Below, piece by piece: positions 23,898 through 33,117 of a stretch of DNA of 55,029 nt. The DNA comes from Deltaproteobacteria bacterium. GTDB lineage: Bacteria; Desulfobacterota; Desulfuromonadia; Desulfuromonadales; Geopsychrobacteraceae. The notes beneath the pieces were generated by a model. The model saw only the letters and a list, made by a program, of their open reading frames with translations. It ran no database searches and was not told where the DNA came from. Every line of letters begins with the position of its first letter. Within the stretch, counting starts at the first letter, position 1. The stretch covers positions 1 to 55,029 of the forward strand of contig JAJRQB010000029.1 of NCBI GenBank assembly GCA_024280485.1, given 5' to 3'. Position numbers and translations under genes: made by a program.

Positions 23898-24455
23898 TCA
23901 ATAGCCTCCACAGACACCATCGCCAGGGATCTCCTTGGTCTCTATTTCGTTCTTTGCCGTGACAAGAACCGCCGCATAATCGGGCTCCTGGGTTATTTCG
24001 GGGACATGCTGGATATAGGTAATCTTATCCTCAGCATCCACAATGAATATTGCGCGGGATAAAAGCTTCAGCTCCTTGATTAGCACGCCATAGGCTAAAC
24101 CAAAGCTGCGATCCTGATAGTCGGAGAGAGTCTTGACCCGTTCGATTCCTGCCCCAGCACACCAGTTTTTCTGGGCGAATGGAAGATCGAGGCTGATAGT
24201 CAGCACGACCATACTGTCGGGAAGTTGAGCGGCCTCCTGATTAAACCTGCGGACTTCGGTATCACAAACCGGAGTGTCGATGGAGGGAACGGTGCAGATG
24301 ATCTTGGTCTTGCCTTTGAAATCGGCGAGCGTCACTGGTGTCAGCGCGGTATCAACCACCTGGAAATCTGGAGCCTGGTCGCCGACCTTGAGTTCTGGAC
24401 CGAGCAAGGTGACGGGGTTTCCTTGGAATTTGGTGACATTGGTTCTTTCTTCCAT
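23898..24455 (-). CDS. tpx: Thiol peroxidase (Tpx, atypical 2-Cys peroxiredoxin) with unusual C-terminal tail
   Basis: 185 aa. The peroxidatic Cys is C64 in PSIDTPVCDTE and the resolving Cys C99 in NWCAGAG, as in Tpx enzymes that reduce hydroperoxides using thioredoxin. The usual family length is about 165-175; here a tail of some 15 residues ends GDGVCGGY, adding a third Cys. AAGGAG precedes the ATG. The tail resembles the last residues of MftA (DGICGVY) in this window, probably by chance. Cytoplasmic oxidative-stress defence. Confidence 0.92.
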   Translation of the reverse strand: MEERTNVTKFQGNPVTLLGPELKVGDQAPDFQVVDTALTPVTLADFKGKTKIICTVPSIDTPVCDTEVRRFNQEAAQLPDSMVVLTISLDLPFAQKNWCAGAGIERVKTLSDYQDRSFGLAYGVLIKELKLLSRAIFIVDAEDKITYIQHVPEITQEPDYAAVLVTAKNEIETKEIPGDGVCGGY

Positions 24456-24489
24456 TATTTGGCTCCTTCATTTTAAAGAGATTAAGGTC

Positions 24490-24720
24490 GGCGGGTTGCG
24501 GCCCGCCAGACGCCTTACTTTCTTGTTACGCGACAAGAAAGTAAGCAAAGAAACGCGCCCGAACTCCTTGCCGCTTGTAGCGGTTCCCTGCTCTACATGC
24601 CGAGTTTGAGCTCACTCGAAAACTCGCCTGCGGCTCAGACATCCTCGTTTGAATTCCTCAAACTCTCTATTGCGTTCCGGCTGCGTCACACGGGAGGGTG
24701 GGCGTATAAGCAAAACCCAA
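24490..24720. repeat. Dispersed-repeat-like sequence with a perfect 12-bp hairpin
   Basis: The stretch opens with GGCGGGTTGCGGCCCGCC and contains TTACTTTCTTGT (24515-24526) pairing perfectly with ACAAGAAAGTAA (24533-24544) over a 6-nt loop. No coding signal is convincing across it. The layout resembles short interspersed palindromic repeats common between genes of Gram-negative bacteria; only one copy is visible here, so repetition in the genome is an inference. Confidence 0.5.
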
Positions 24721-24739
24721 GATCAACCTCACTAAACCT

Positions 24740-24985
24740 TCAAATTTTTCTACCCACATGTGGCTTGCCGATCTCATCGAGGCTGACAACACCGTGGCCA
24801 CCTTCTATGTTGGGCGCATCAGCACCTAAATGAGCGGCGCAGATGTTTTGGATACTGTTTGCTTTGGCACCGCAATGTTTGCATGTGACAACCGGTTTAT
24901 CTGAAAGAAGCTTGGTACAGTCATCCAGCCCTTGTGCTTTGAGGGCACACATGTGTTTAGAGTGATCTTTACTGTCGCAAATCAA
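24740..24985 (-). CDS. Small zinc-ribbon protein
   Basis: 81 aa with several metal-ligand-like residues: CDSKDHSKHMC near the N-terminus, CKHCG at 35-39 and a downstream Cys/His set (ICAAHLG). A TTG start is supported by AGGAG 6 nt upstream. It follows the VWA-domain gene by 32 nt on the same strand, so it may be in one operon with the MoxR/VWA pair. Function unknown. Confidence 0.6.
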   Translation of the reverse strand: MICDSKDHSKHMCALKAQGLDDCTKLLSDKPVVTCKHCGAKANSIQNICAAHLGADAPNIEGGHGVVSLDEIGKPHVGRKI

Positions 24986-25017
24986 GCTGTACTCCTATAT
25001 GGAAATTATTTTTCTAG

Positions 25018-26427
25018 TTACCATTTGCTGCGCCCCGCAGGGTCGAAAACCGGTTCACTGCCGGCATTTTCACCACGGCGATAGTAGTCGGCAGAATCAT
25101 AGGTTTGTGCGGCTTTGGCTTCGCGCAGCAGTTTCCGATCGATGGGGTGAGCCTGATTGGCATAGACATCGCGCAGCAGATCTTCGACCACCAGACTTAA
25201 ATCATCGACAGTTTTCACAACTTCGACCTTGTCGCAATAGGAGCCATAGATATCCATCAGACAATCACCGCGACTCCAGGTGTCACGCTCTTCGGGGGTC
25301 AGCCATAACATGTAACGTGATTTCTCGCGGATTTCATCAAGCACCCAGTCATTGGCTTCACCGTAATTATTACGACCATCTCCCAGGATGATTACCGCCG
25401 GACGCCCACGCAGATTTTCCAGATAATTCTTTTTAAATTTCAGAAAAACCTCGCCGAAACTGCTGTTTTCATCGAGATCGATGATCTCACCAGTGTCGAT
25501 CGTTTCCATCAGATCATTGACCGGCATATTGGCGAGCATTTCGGTGATCTCAGCCAGATCCCGATTATAGATAAAACTGCGCACATCGAGCAGTTGATTA
25601 TGCAGAGTATGAAGTAACAACAACATGAAGCGCGATGCATGACTGACCGAAAAGCTGACGTCACAGAGCACCACCAGCCGTGGTTTCTCGCGGCGCTTAC
25701 GGCGCATGATCACCTGAAACGGGACCATATCATGGCGGTAATTTTTTTGAATGGTTCTGACGACATGCAGCTTGCCGCGATTCTGATTATTCTTCATCCG
25801 CTTCACGTCTTTACGCAGACGCAGCATCATCTTAGAGACGACTTCCTGCATGGCAATCTGTTCTTCGGGACTAAAGGTAATGCTGTCACCGTAACTGTTG
25901 CTTTTATCCAGCTCTATGGTGAGTGGATTTTGCGTATAACGGCGGGTCGGGCGTGGGGGCTTCCGCGCTTTGCCGCGATAGCCCTTCATCTGGATCTGCA
26001 TTTCAGTGCCATCGGTATCATCCGGGTCGATCTCAGTCAGGCTTTTCAGCTCAGTCAGATCTTCAGGGTCGACCTCGCTATCGATCTTGATCAGAGGACC
26101 GAGATCGTCGTCATGGTCATCCTTCACCACGTCGAGATAGGTAAATTCACCTTCCATCTCAGTGATGGCAGCATCCATCAGCGCCGGGAGATCTTCGTCC
26201 GGACTGACAAACTGATAGCGACTGAAGAACAGATTAAAAACTTCATTGAACGTTGGAATGTCATTCACATTTTTCACGAGCGTAAGGCGCAGGAGTTGTC
26301 GGGAAAGCTTCCGGCTTTTCACGCCGCAGACACCTAAAGCTTGTACGGCATCAATACTCTCTCCAGGCGAAACACGGATACCCTGCTCACGCAGAGCGGC
26401 GACAAAGCTGGTAACAATCCGTTCCAT
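25018..26427 (-). CDS. VWA-domain protein, CoxE-like
   Basis: 469 aa. The C-terminal half (from about residue 225) is a von Willebrand A domain: LVVLCDVSFSVS is a modified metal-ion site (D-x-S-x-S), and VIILGDGRNN is typical of the CoxE/VWA family. The N-terminal half (residues 1-110) reads like the CoxE/DUF58-type helical region. Such proteins work with a MoxR AAA+ ATPase in inserting metals or assembling large enzymes. The partner ATPase gene is 2 nt upstream and has a frameshift. The target enzyme is not evident; the next operons encode alcohol dehydrogenases. Confidence 0.82.
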   Translation of the reverse strand: MERIVTSFVAALREQGIRVSPGESIDAVQALGVCGVKSRKLSRQLLRLTLVKNVNDIPTFNEVFNLFFSRYQFVSPDEDLPALMDAAITEMEGEFTYLDVVKDDHDDDLGPLIKIDSEVDPEDLTELKSLTEIDPDDTDGTEMQIQMKGYRGKARKPPRPTRRYTQNPLTIELDKSNSYGDSITFSPEEQIAMQEVVSKMMLRLRKDVKRMKNNQNRGKLHVVRTIQKNYRHDMVPFQVIMRRKRREKPRLVVLCDVSFSVSHASRFMLLLLHTLHNQLLDVRSFIYNRDLAEITEMLANMPVNDLMETIDTGEIIDLDENSSFGEVFLKFKKNYLENLRGRPAVIILGDGRNNYGEANDWVLDEIREKSRYMLWLTPEERDTWSRGDCLMDIYGSYCDKVEVVKTVDDLSLVVEDLLRDVYANQAHPIDRKLLREAKAAQTYDSADYYRRGENAGSEPVFDPAGRSKW

Positions 26428-26429
26428 AC

Positions 26430-27340
26430 TTAGACCAATTCCTGGGTAGCCAACTCCGTAACTTTCGACAGGTCTGTTTGATGCTTGGCGATCACACCCA
26501 CGGTACCGGCAACGATATCAGGAGTCAGCTGATTGGCCTTCATTATTGAAAGAACCTGAGCCCAGTCCAGGGCCTCAGAAACACTCGGCGGTTTTCGCAA
26601 ATTCAACTCACGCGCCTTGTTGAGGAATACCACCATCTGGCGAGCCAGGGTTTCACAGATATCAGGGAACTTGGCGCGAACAATGGCGACTTCTCGCTCC
26701 AGTTCTGGATAACCAATGTACAAATACAAGCAACGACGCCGCAGAGCATCAGAGATCATGCGTGTACCGTTACTCGTCAAAATCACCAGCGGTTTGCGCT
26801 TGGCGGTTATAACCCCCAGCTCGGGAATCGAAACCTGAAAGTCGCTGAGACATTCGAGGAGCAGAGCTTCGAATTCATCATCTGAGCGGTCAATTTCATC
26901 GATCAAAAGCAGTGAACGCTTTTCAGACATGAAGCTACGTAAAATGGGTCTCTGTACCAGGAAGTTTTCAGAAAAGAACAGACTCTCTTCTGACGCGAGT
27001 CGCTCGACGGCCTCTTTTAAATCAGAAGATACGGAGAGATAGTTGTCCAGCTGGGTACGCAGTAATTGAGTATAGAGAAGCTGCTTACCATACTCCCAGT
27101 CATAGAGGGCTTTCCCCTCATCGATCCCTTCATAGCACTGCAGTCGCACTATCGGAAAATCCAGTGCCGCTGAAAGTGCCTTGGCGAGACCTGTCTTTCC
27201 AACACCCGGAGGTCCTTCGATCAAGATCGGTTTTCCATGCGAAGTGCCAGAAAAACTGCGGTTGCGATCGCATCATCGGCTATATAACCGCTGGCCTTAA
27301 GAAGATCTGAAATCGTTTGCTGGGTAATCGTGCTAACCAT
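26430..27340 (-). pseudogene. MoxR-family AAA+ ATPase with a one-base frameshift near the N-terminus
   Basis: The ATG at 27340 opens a frame reading MVSTITQQTISDLLKASG through ATAVFLALRM and then meets a stop; the same protein continues in the next frame from 27224 with the Walker A IEGPPGVGKT and Walker B LLIDEID. Restoring one G at about 27235 (ATGGAAAAC to ATGGGAAAAC) gives LRMGKPILIEGPPG, the normal MoxR sequence, and a protein of about 303 aa. Either the gene is broken or the base is a sequence error. A TTG start at 27224 could yield a shortened ATPase. Partner of the CoxE-like VWA protein. Confidence 0.75.
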
Positions 27341-27393
27341 ACTGACCTCGTATTTATGTTGTATTTATCGATTCGAGAGCTGATTTCCTGAAG

Positions 27394-27448
27394 AAAAAAA
27401 ACCGCTGGCCACCGCGCAGGAGAGAGAGTTTCTTTGCGGGGCCAGCGG
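27394..27448 (-). terminator. Intrinsic terminator of the MDO-like ADH gene
   Basis: On the minus strand CCGCTGGCC (27448-27440) pairs with GGCCAGCGG (27410-27402) over a 29-nt loop and is followed by a run of eight T (27401-27394). It lies 34 nt past the stop codon of the dehydrogenase gene. Confidence 0.8.
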
Positions 27449-27481
27449 CATAACTCATAAAAACACTGAGTTACTTATTTT

Positions 27482-28687
27482 TTACAGGCACTCCTGGAAG
27501 ATGCCGATCATGTCCTGCAGACCGGTATCGGTCGGGTTGCCTTCAGTACAGATATCGGCAACAGAGAACTTGGCCAAACCTTCGATATCTTTTTCGAGCA
27601 GACCGAGATCAGCAAAGGTCTTGGTGATACCCAGATCGGCTTTCAGTTGCAGACAAGCATCAATAAATGCCTGACCGGCTTCCATATCGTTCATGCCATT
27701 AACATCAATACCAGCAGCGATTGCCATCAAGCGGAAACGCTCAGGGCAGGCTGGCAGGTTGAAGGACATGACCGGGCCAAGACCGATAGCGTTACACAGA
27801 CCGTGCGGAGCATCGTACATACCGCCCAGGGCGTGAGCCATACTGTGGATCAGGCCGAGACCGGCGCTGTTGAAACTGTAGGCAGCGGCCATTTCAGCCC
27901 AGACCATTGCTTCGATCGCTTTGTCATTGTTGCGGTTCATTGAAGACTGACGCAGGTTCTCAAAGATCAGGGTGATTGCGCTCAACCCAGGACCATAAGC
28001 GGAAACAACACCCAAACGGGAGGTGATAGCTTCAACGGCGTGAGCCAGTGCGTCCATACCGGTGTAGGCAGCCAGATCGCTAGGCATACACTGATGGATC
28101 AATGGATCGTTGATCGACTTACTTGGGGTACAGTTAGGATCAAACAGGGCCATTTTGTATTTTTTGTCGGTATGGTTGATGATCGAGAAGCATGAGACTT
28201 CTGAACCGGTACCTGAAGTCGAGTTGATCGCCAACTGAGGGATGGTGTTAGCCTTGGTAGCCTGGAAGGCACCTTCAAAGCTTCTTACATCCTGCCCGTC
28301 ATGACTATGAACCAGTTTGATCGCCTTACATGCATCATGTGAGCTACCGCCGCCAAGACTGATCAGACCATCAAAACCACCAGCGGCCAAAACCTTGGCA
28401 CCAGCCATAACTTCATGGTCTTTCGGGTTTGGAGTCACAGCTGAAAAGACTTCGGAGTTCACGCCTGCAGCCTTGAGTACGCCCTGGATTGTTTCGACAA
28501 TACCGGTACCACGCAGACCGGTGGTAACGATCAATGCGTTGGTCATACCCAACGCCTTGGCATCATTGCCAACCATGGTGTGCGCGCCCCAGCCGACATT
28601 AACTGAAGGATAGGCATGCATCATCTTGATCGGGTATTCGAGTCTTTCATTCTTAAGGGTTCTTTGGACGTCTTTATTGTGGGACAT
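27482..28687 (-). CDS. Iron-type alcohol dehydrogenase resembling mycofactocin-linked MDO/Mno enzymes
   Basis: 401 aa from the ATG at 28687 (AGGAGG 8 nt upstream; a longer frame to 28777 has no ribosome site). It has the NAD(P) motif GGGSSHDACKA and the metal-ligand region HSMAHALGGMYDAPHG. Segments such as YPIKMMHAYP, VTTGLRGTGIVE and CTEGNP correspond closely, from memory of the family, to methanol:NDMA oxidoreductases of actinobacteria, whose tightly bound nicotinamide is re-oxidised through mycofactocin. The mft operon in the same window and the shared sigma-54/UAS layout support this. A general NAD-dependent type III alcohol dehydrogenase is the alternative. A terminator follows. Confidence 0.87.
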   Translation of the reverse strand: MSHNKDVQRTLKNERLEYPIKMMHAYPSVNVGWGAHTMVGNDAKALGMTNALIVTTGLRGTGIVETIQGVLKAAGVNSEVFSAVTPNPKDHEVMAGAKVLAAGGFDGLISLGGGSSHDACKAIKLVHSHDGQDVRSFEGAFQATKANTIPQLAINSTSGTGSEVSCFSIINHTDKKYKMALFDPNCTPSKSINDPLIHQCMPSDLAAYTGMDALAHAVEAITSRLGVVSAYGPGLSAITLIFENLRQSSMNRNNDKAIEAMVWAEMAAAYSFNSAGLGLIHSMAHALGGMYDAPHGLCNAIGLGPVMSFNLPACPERFRLMAIAAGIDVNGMNDMEAGQAFIDACLQLKADLGITKTFADLGLLEKDIEGLAKFSVADICTEGNPTDTGLQDMIGIFQECL

Positions 28688-28891
28688 GGATACTTCCTCC
28701 TGTTGTTTTGTACTCAGTCTTATCGTTTGTTCTGAGCACGAGTGAATTAACGAGATACTTTGGTCATGAGTCGTCATTCGAATTTAAGGGCAACAACGCA
28801 ATAACCTCGTTCTAACTACCAACTTGATCTCCAATAGATTGATCTGAACTCTGTGTCACCAAGGCTCTTCAACAACCTGTAATATCCATAT

Positions 28892-28907
28892 AGCAAGCAG
28901 GGTGCCA
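28892..28907 (-). promoter_or_regulatory. Sigma-54 promoter of the MDO-like ADH gene
   Basis: The minus strand reads TGGCAC-CCTGC-TTGCT, an exact match to the -24/-12 consensus. Transcription would begin near 28880, giving a leader of about 190 nt. The 28688-29393 gap otherwise holds activator-type sites (29037-29071) and a hairpin at 29291-29319, with no convincing gene. Confidence 0.88.
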
Positions 28908-29036
28908 ACAGAAAACACTGTTTTAAATCAGCAGGTTGGTAGGTTTTACAGGAAATCAGCAAATTCGCTGAGCTTGAGACTGGGGAGGAAAGAAACACTT
29001 CTATAGGGAAATACGGCAATAACCGGATTATGATAC

Positions 29037-29071
29037 TAGGGAAAATTTCCACACTGGGGAGTTTTGCATCG
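29037..29071 (-). promoter_or_regulatory. Tandem activator sites upstream of the MDO-like ADH gene
   Basis: The first site on the minus strand is TGTGGA-AATTT-TCCCTA (29053-29037); a second half-conserved site begins TGGGGA at 29055 with centre 18 bp away. It is the same motif family and tandem spacing as upstream of mftA (414-448), 36997-37032 and 42653-42687, and lies about 130 bp upstream of the -24 element. Confidence 0.55.
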
Positions 29072-29290
29072 AATCTGAAGCAGTGGGCGGAGAAGAAGAA
29101 CAGAAACAACCGTGGAGTATTAGAATTATCCTTCTGTCATGCGCCAAACCGCCACGACAGGCCAAGATGTGATGATGGGGAACCAGAAACATCGCTCACG
29201 CGTGCCTCAATAATTAGGAGTTATGAGACGGTTATTCTGAATACGGGGTGTACAGTAAATCCTGTGGCAGATTAGGAGAAATAATTGGAG

Positions 29291-29326
29291 CGGCCTTGCC
29301 TGACTTTCGAGTGGGGCCGTTTTTTA
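29291..29326 (+). terminator. Intrinsic terminator-like hairpin without an evident upstream gene
   Basis: CGGCC (29291-29295) pairs with GGCCG (29315-29319), followed by seven T. No plus-strand gene ending just before it could be supported; the open frame at 29030-29275 has no ribosome site or recognisable product. Confidence 0.5.
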
Positions 29327-29393
29327 TTGTAGATGGTGATTTACAAGAACGCTAAAGCACATCAGGGTCTTTTCCGGCTCCCACTGAAGCGAC

Positions 29394-29708
29394 TTACTCG
29401 TCACTTCTAATCTGATCGTCCAGTGTCTTGATTTGGTCAATGATGCTCATCAACTTTTCCCCGTTTAATGTAAGCGAATACTCGGTTCGGGGAGGCACTT
29501 CGGCATAAATCTGTTTGTATAGCAGGCAATAATCAGTCAGTTTACGTAGCCGTTCAGAAAGAACTTTTTTTGAGATTCCTGCCACATGACGCTCCAACTC
29601 GCCAGGGCGTGAAACGCCATCAGCAATAGCTTTCAAAACTGCTACCGACCATTTACATCCAACAACTTCTTCAAGTTGACGATAGATCGCTAGGTTCGGT
29701 CGCGACAT
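29394..29708 (-). CDS. HxlR-family transcriptional regulator
   Basis: 104 aa winged-helix protein: CKWSVAVLKAIADGVSRPGELERHVAGISKKVLSERL is the HxlR DNA-binding core (the Cys near residue 18 is the common redox-sensitive position), ending with the VPPRTEYSLT wing. Divergent from a thioredoxin-like gene, with an inverted repeat CGGTAA...TTACCG between them. HxlR proteins often respond to disulfide or electrophile stress and control a neighbouring redox gene; that fits the CPVC protein next door. Confidence 0.86.
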   Translation of the reverse strand: MSRPNLAIYRQLEEVVGCKWSVAVLKAIADGVSRPGELERHVAGISKKVLSERLRKLTDYCLLYKQIYAEVPPRTEYSLTLNGEKLMSIIDQIKTLDDQIRSDE

Positions 29709-29727
29709 ATTTTTTTCCTTTCATTAT

Positions 29728-29753
29728 CGGTAATTTACACCAATTTGTTACCG
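29728..29753. promoter_or_regulatory. Inverted repeat, probable HxlR operator
   Basis: CGGTAA (29728-29733) and TTACCG (29748-29753) form perfect 6-nt arms 14 nt apart in the intergenic region between the divergent hxlR-type and thioredoxin-like genes. A typical position for autoregulation. Confidence 0.5.
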
Positions 29754-29852
29754 GGGAACCTAAAAGTGCCCACTTTCTCAATGCGCCGATTTTACCTAAT
29801 ATAGAGTTGTGCTGGTAGCACTGACATCACTCTCACTTAGGAGTATACACTT

Positions 29853-30089
29853 ATGAATGCAAAAGCAATTTTCTACCACGCTGGATGCCCAGTATGTGTC
29901 GCCGCCGAACAACACGTTGCTAACGCGATCGACCCTTCGAAATACGATGTTGAAATCGTTCATCTTGGCGAAAGCAAGTCACGTCTGCCAGAAGCTGAAT
30001 CTGCTGGTGTCAAATCTGTACCAGCTCTGGTCCTGGATGGTACGGCATTTCATATCAATTTTGGAGCAGGTATTGAGGAATTGAAGTAG
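29853..30089 (+). CDS. Small thioredoxin/glutaredoxin-like protein (CPVC)
   Basis: 78 aa with an N-terminal redox motif CPVC (residues 12-15) in FYHAGCPVCVAAE and the cis-Pro region VKSVPALVLDG, so a minimal thioredoxin fold. AGGAG stands 9 nt before the ATG. Divergent from an HxlR regulator that likely controls it. A perfect terminator follows at 30112-30145. Likely a cytoplasmic thiol reductase; partner unknown. Confidence 0.85.
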   Translation: MNAKAIFYHAGCPVCVAAEQHVANAIDPSKYDVEIVHLGESKSRLPEAESAGVKSVPALVLDGTAFHINFGAGIEELK

Positions 30090-30111
30090 CGCTGTTATCG
30101 CCTTGTTGTGT

Positions 30112-30145
30112 AAAAGGGCATCCGCCTCGCGGAGGATGCCCTTTT
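30112..30145. terminator. Symmetric intrinsic terminator
   Basis: AAAAGGGCATCC pairs with GGATGCCCTTTT over a GC-rich inner loop, giving a terminator that can work on both strands. It lies 22 nt after the thioredoxin-like gene. From here to 30341 no gene is supported. Confidence 0.85.
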
Positions 30146-30341
30146 CAATGAGCGATCTGCCTATACGACATACACTGCTTGTTTTCAAAGCAATTATTTC
30201 CTGCCTTGGTTTGAGGGGCGTCGTTTTCATGTCCACTGAAAAAGAACTCCTAGAAGACTGATCCACGGATAATCTGCGGCTTGTTCGCTCCACATTGAAG
30301 TGGTTCGAGGACCTGGCGCTGGTGCGATACCGTAGCGGCTT

Positions 30342-31202
30342 CTATGTGAGTGACAGCAATAAAATTGAGCAGGCTGCCGCCGCAACGGCTGCAAGTTTGC
30401 GGGGCGTTAATTGTTCCATCCCGAGCGCTGCAGATAAAAGGAGGGCGAGGACAAAACTCATATTAGCAATGGGGATAACTGTGCTGGCTTGGCCCTGTTC
30501 GATAGCGAGAAGAAGGAAGTTGACAATCAGGAAAACCAACACTCCAGAGATGAGCGAATAGATCGCTTTATTACGGGTCACCCGCAGACGCTTTTCACGA
30601 AAGATTGCGTATCCGGCCCCACCTACAACCCAACTGAGTGCACCGAGAATCAGCATTGGTTGAAGGTCAGCTCCATTCAACAACCCAGCCTTGGAAGTTA
30701 CTCCGTAAAGTGCCCGAAAAAGGGAGGCCGTCACCGCCAGAGAGAAATAGAGCAGAAATGTTCGGTGAGCGGACTGACAATGGTCGTCGCGTCGATATAG
30801 TAGAAAAACTGCCAAGAGTCCTGCCGCTATGCCAAGTCCTTTATAAACACCCAGTGATTCATCAAGAAACAACATGGCAAGCACTATTACGCCCATGGTA
30901 TTGAGTCGATAGATGGTGGAGCCGAGGCTGGCGTCGATATGCGTCAGGCTTTCGAGGAGCAGTAGGTTGGATGTCGTCAAGAGCAGCCCCGCAAGCAACC
31001 CGCAACCCAATGTCACTGTGGCAAAGGGAAGTTCGATCCCGTGAATAAGTGCTGTAGGCATCTGCAAGCTGAACCATACCAGCCCGATCCCAAAGACATA
31101 GGCACCGCGTGAACGATCCTTAGCTGCATAGCGTTTGAATACAACATCATTCGCAGCAGCGAACACAAGACTCAGTAAAGCAAAAAGGATGGGAGATGGC
31201 AC
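30342..31202 (-). CDS. EamA/DMT-family transporter
   Basis: About 286 aa from the GTG at 31202 (VPSPILFALLSLVFAAANDVVFKRYA), preferred over a longer frame to 31274 whose extra residues are polar and unlike the family. Ten hydrophobic helices in two EamA halves; STIYRLNTMGVIVLAMLFLDE is the typical end of the first half. Substrate unknown. No operon partners. Confidence 0.82.
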   Translation of the reverse strand: MPSPILFALLSLVFAAANDVVFKRYAAKDRSRGAYVFGIGLVWFSLQMPTALIHGIELPFATVTLGCGLLAGLLLTTSNLLLLESLTHIDASLGSTIYRLNTMGVIVLAMLFLDESLGVYKGLGIAAGLLAVFLLYRRDDHCQSAHRTFLLYFSLAVTASLFRALYGVTSKAGLLNGADLQPMLILGALSWVVGGAGYAIFREKRLRVTRNKAIYSLISGVLVFLIVNFLLLAIEQGQASTVIPIANMSFVLALLLSAALGMEQLTPRKLAAVAAAACSILLLSLT

Positions 31203-31464
31203 GGCGCAACCCTTCGGTAAAGATCGCCAGATTAACTTCCGACATATCGTCCCATTTCCGGAGCCATCAGGCAATTACATACGATAAGCAATCTGACAGG
31301 GGTGATGTTTTGGATGGGATATTTTAAATCAGAAAAAGGATCGGGAAATATGTACTCAATGTCTACAAAAGTGAGTTTTATGATTACTCAAAATTCCATG
31401 ATGGCCCTTGTGCTGCCCCCTAAAAACTGACCATCCTTAGAAGCAAAGCGAGCGTGCACAAAGG

Positions 31465-31483
31465 TTGAGCATATTGTGCTCAA
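31465..31483. promoter_or_regulatory. Palindrome upstream of gdhA
   Basis: TTGAGCA-TATTG-TGCTCAA, perfect 7-nt arms with a 5-nt spacer, about 120 bp before the gdhA start. Likely an operator or activator site for glutamate dehydrogenase; the regulator is not identified. The rest of the 31203-31604 gap shows nothing further. Confidence 0.45.
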
Positions 31484-31553
31484 TAAGTAGTCTGTTGGCA
31501 CGGAATATGGAGACACGTGGACAGGGCCAATAGTTTTCACCTTAGGGGCATAG

Positions 31554-32954
<1,401 letters not shown>

Positions 32955-32975
32955 GACACAGCAGTAACCACTGAG

Positions 32976-33014
32976 CAGCCTTGTGGATACGATCCAGTGT
33001 TCGCAAGGCTGTTT
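32976..33014 (+). terminator. Terminator-like hairpin after gdhA
   Basis: CAGCCTTG (32976-32983) pairs with CAAGGCTG (33004-33011) over a 20-nt loop, followed by TTTC. Twenty nt past the stop codon. Confidence 0.55.
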
Positions 33015-33117
33015 CTCCATATCTCCCCACTTGCGGTTCCCTTAGCAAGCAGGCAGACTGGCAACACAACTTGCGGACCTAGGTGTAGCGATCAACAAGT
33101 ATTCACTGGAGAAGACG

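Noticed and set aside
29030-29275. 81-codon plus-strand frame ahead of a terminator-like hairpin
   Set aside because: No ribosome site, no recognisable domain, and it overlaps the activator sites of the MDO-like ADH gene.
30220-30400. Frame reading MSTEKELLED, an in-frame TGA, then STDNLRLVRSTLKWFEDL: possible selenoprotein or interrupted gene
   Set aside because: No matching family, no recognisable selenocysteine insertion element that can be judged by eye, and the frame runs antisense into the DMT transporter gene. Probably a degenerate remnant or chance.
31493-31509. TTGGCACGGAATATGGAG upstream of gdhA as a sigma-54 promoter
   Set aside because: The -24 half is perfect but there is no GC at the -12 position (GG-N10-GG), so it is not a usable -24/-12 element.
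33060-33080. TGGCAACACAACTTGC ahead of the PPDK_N protein as a sigma-54 promoter
   Set aside because: GG and GC are 11 bases apart instead of 10.
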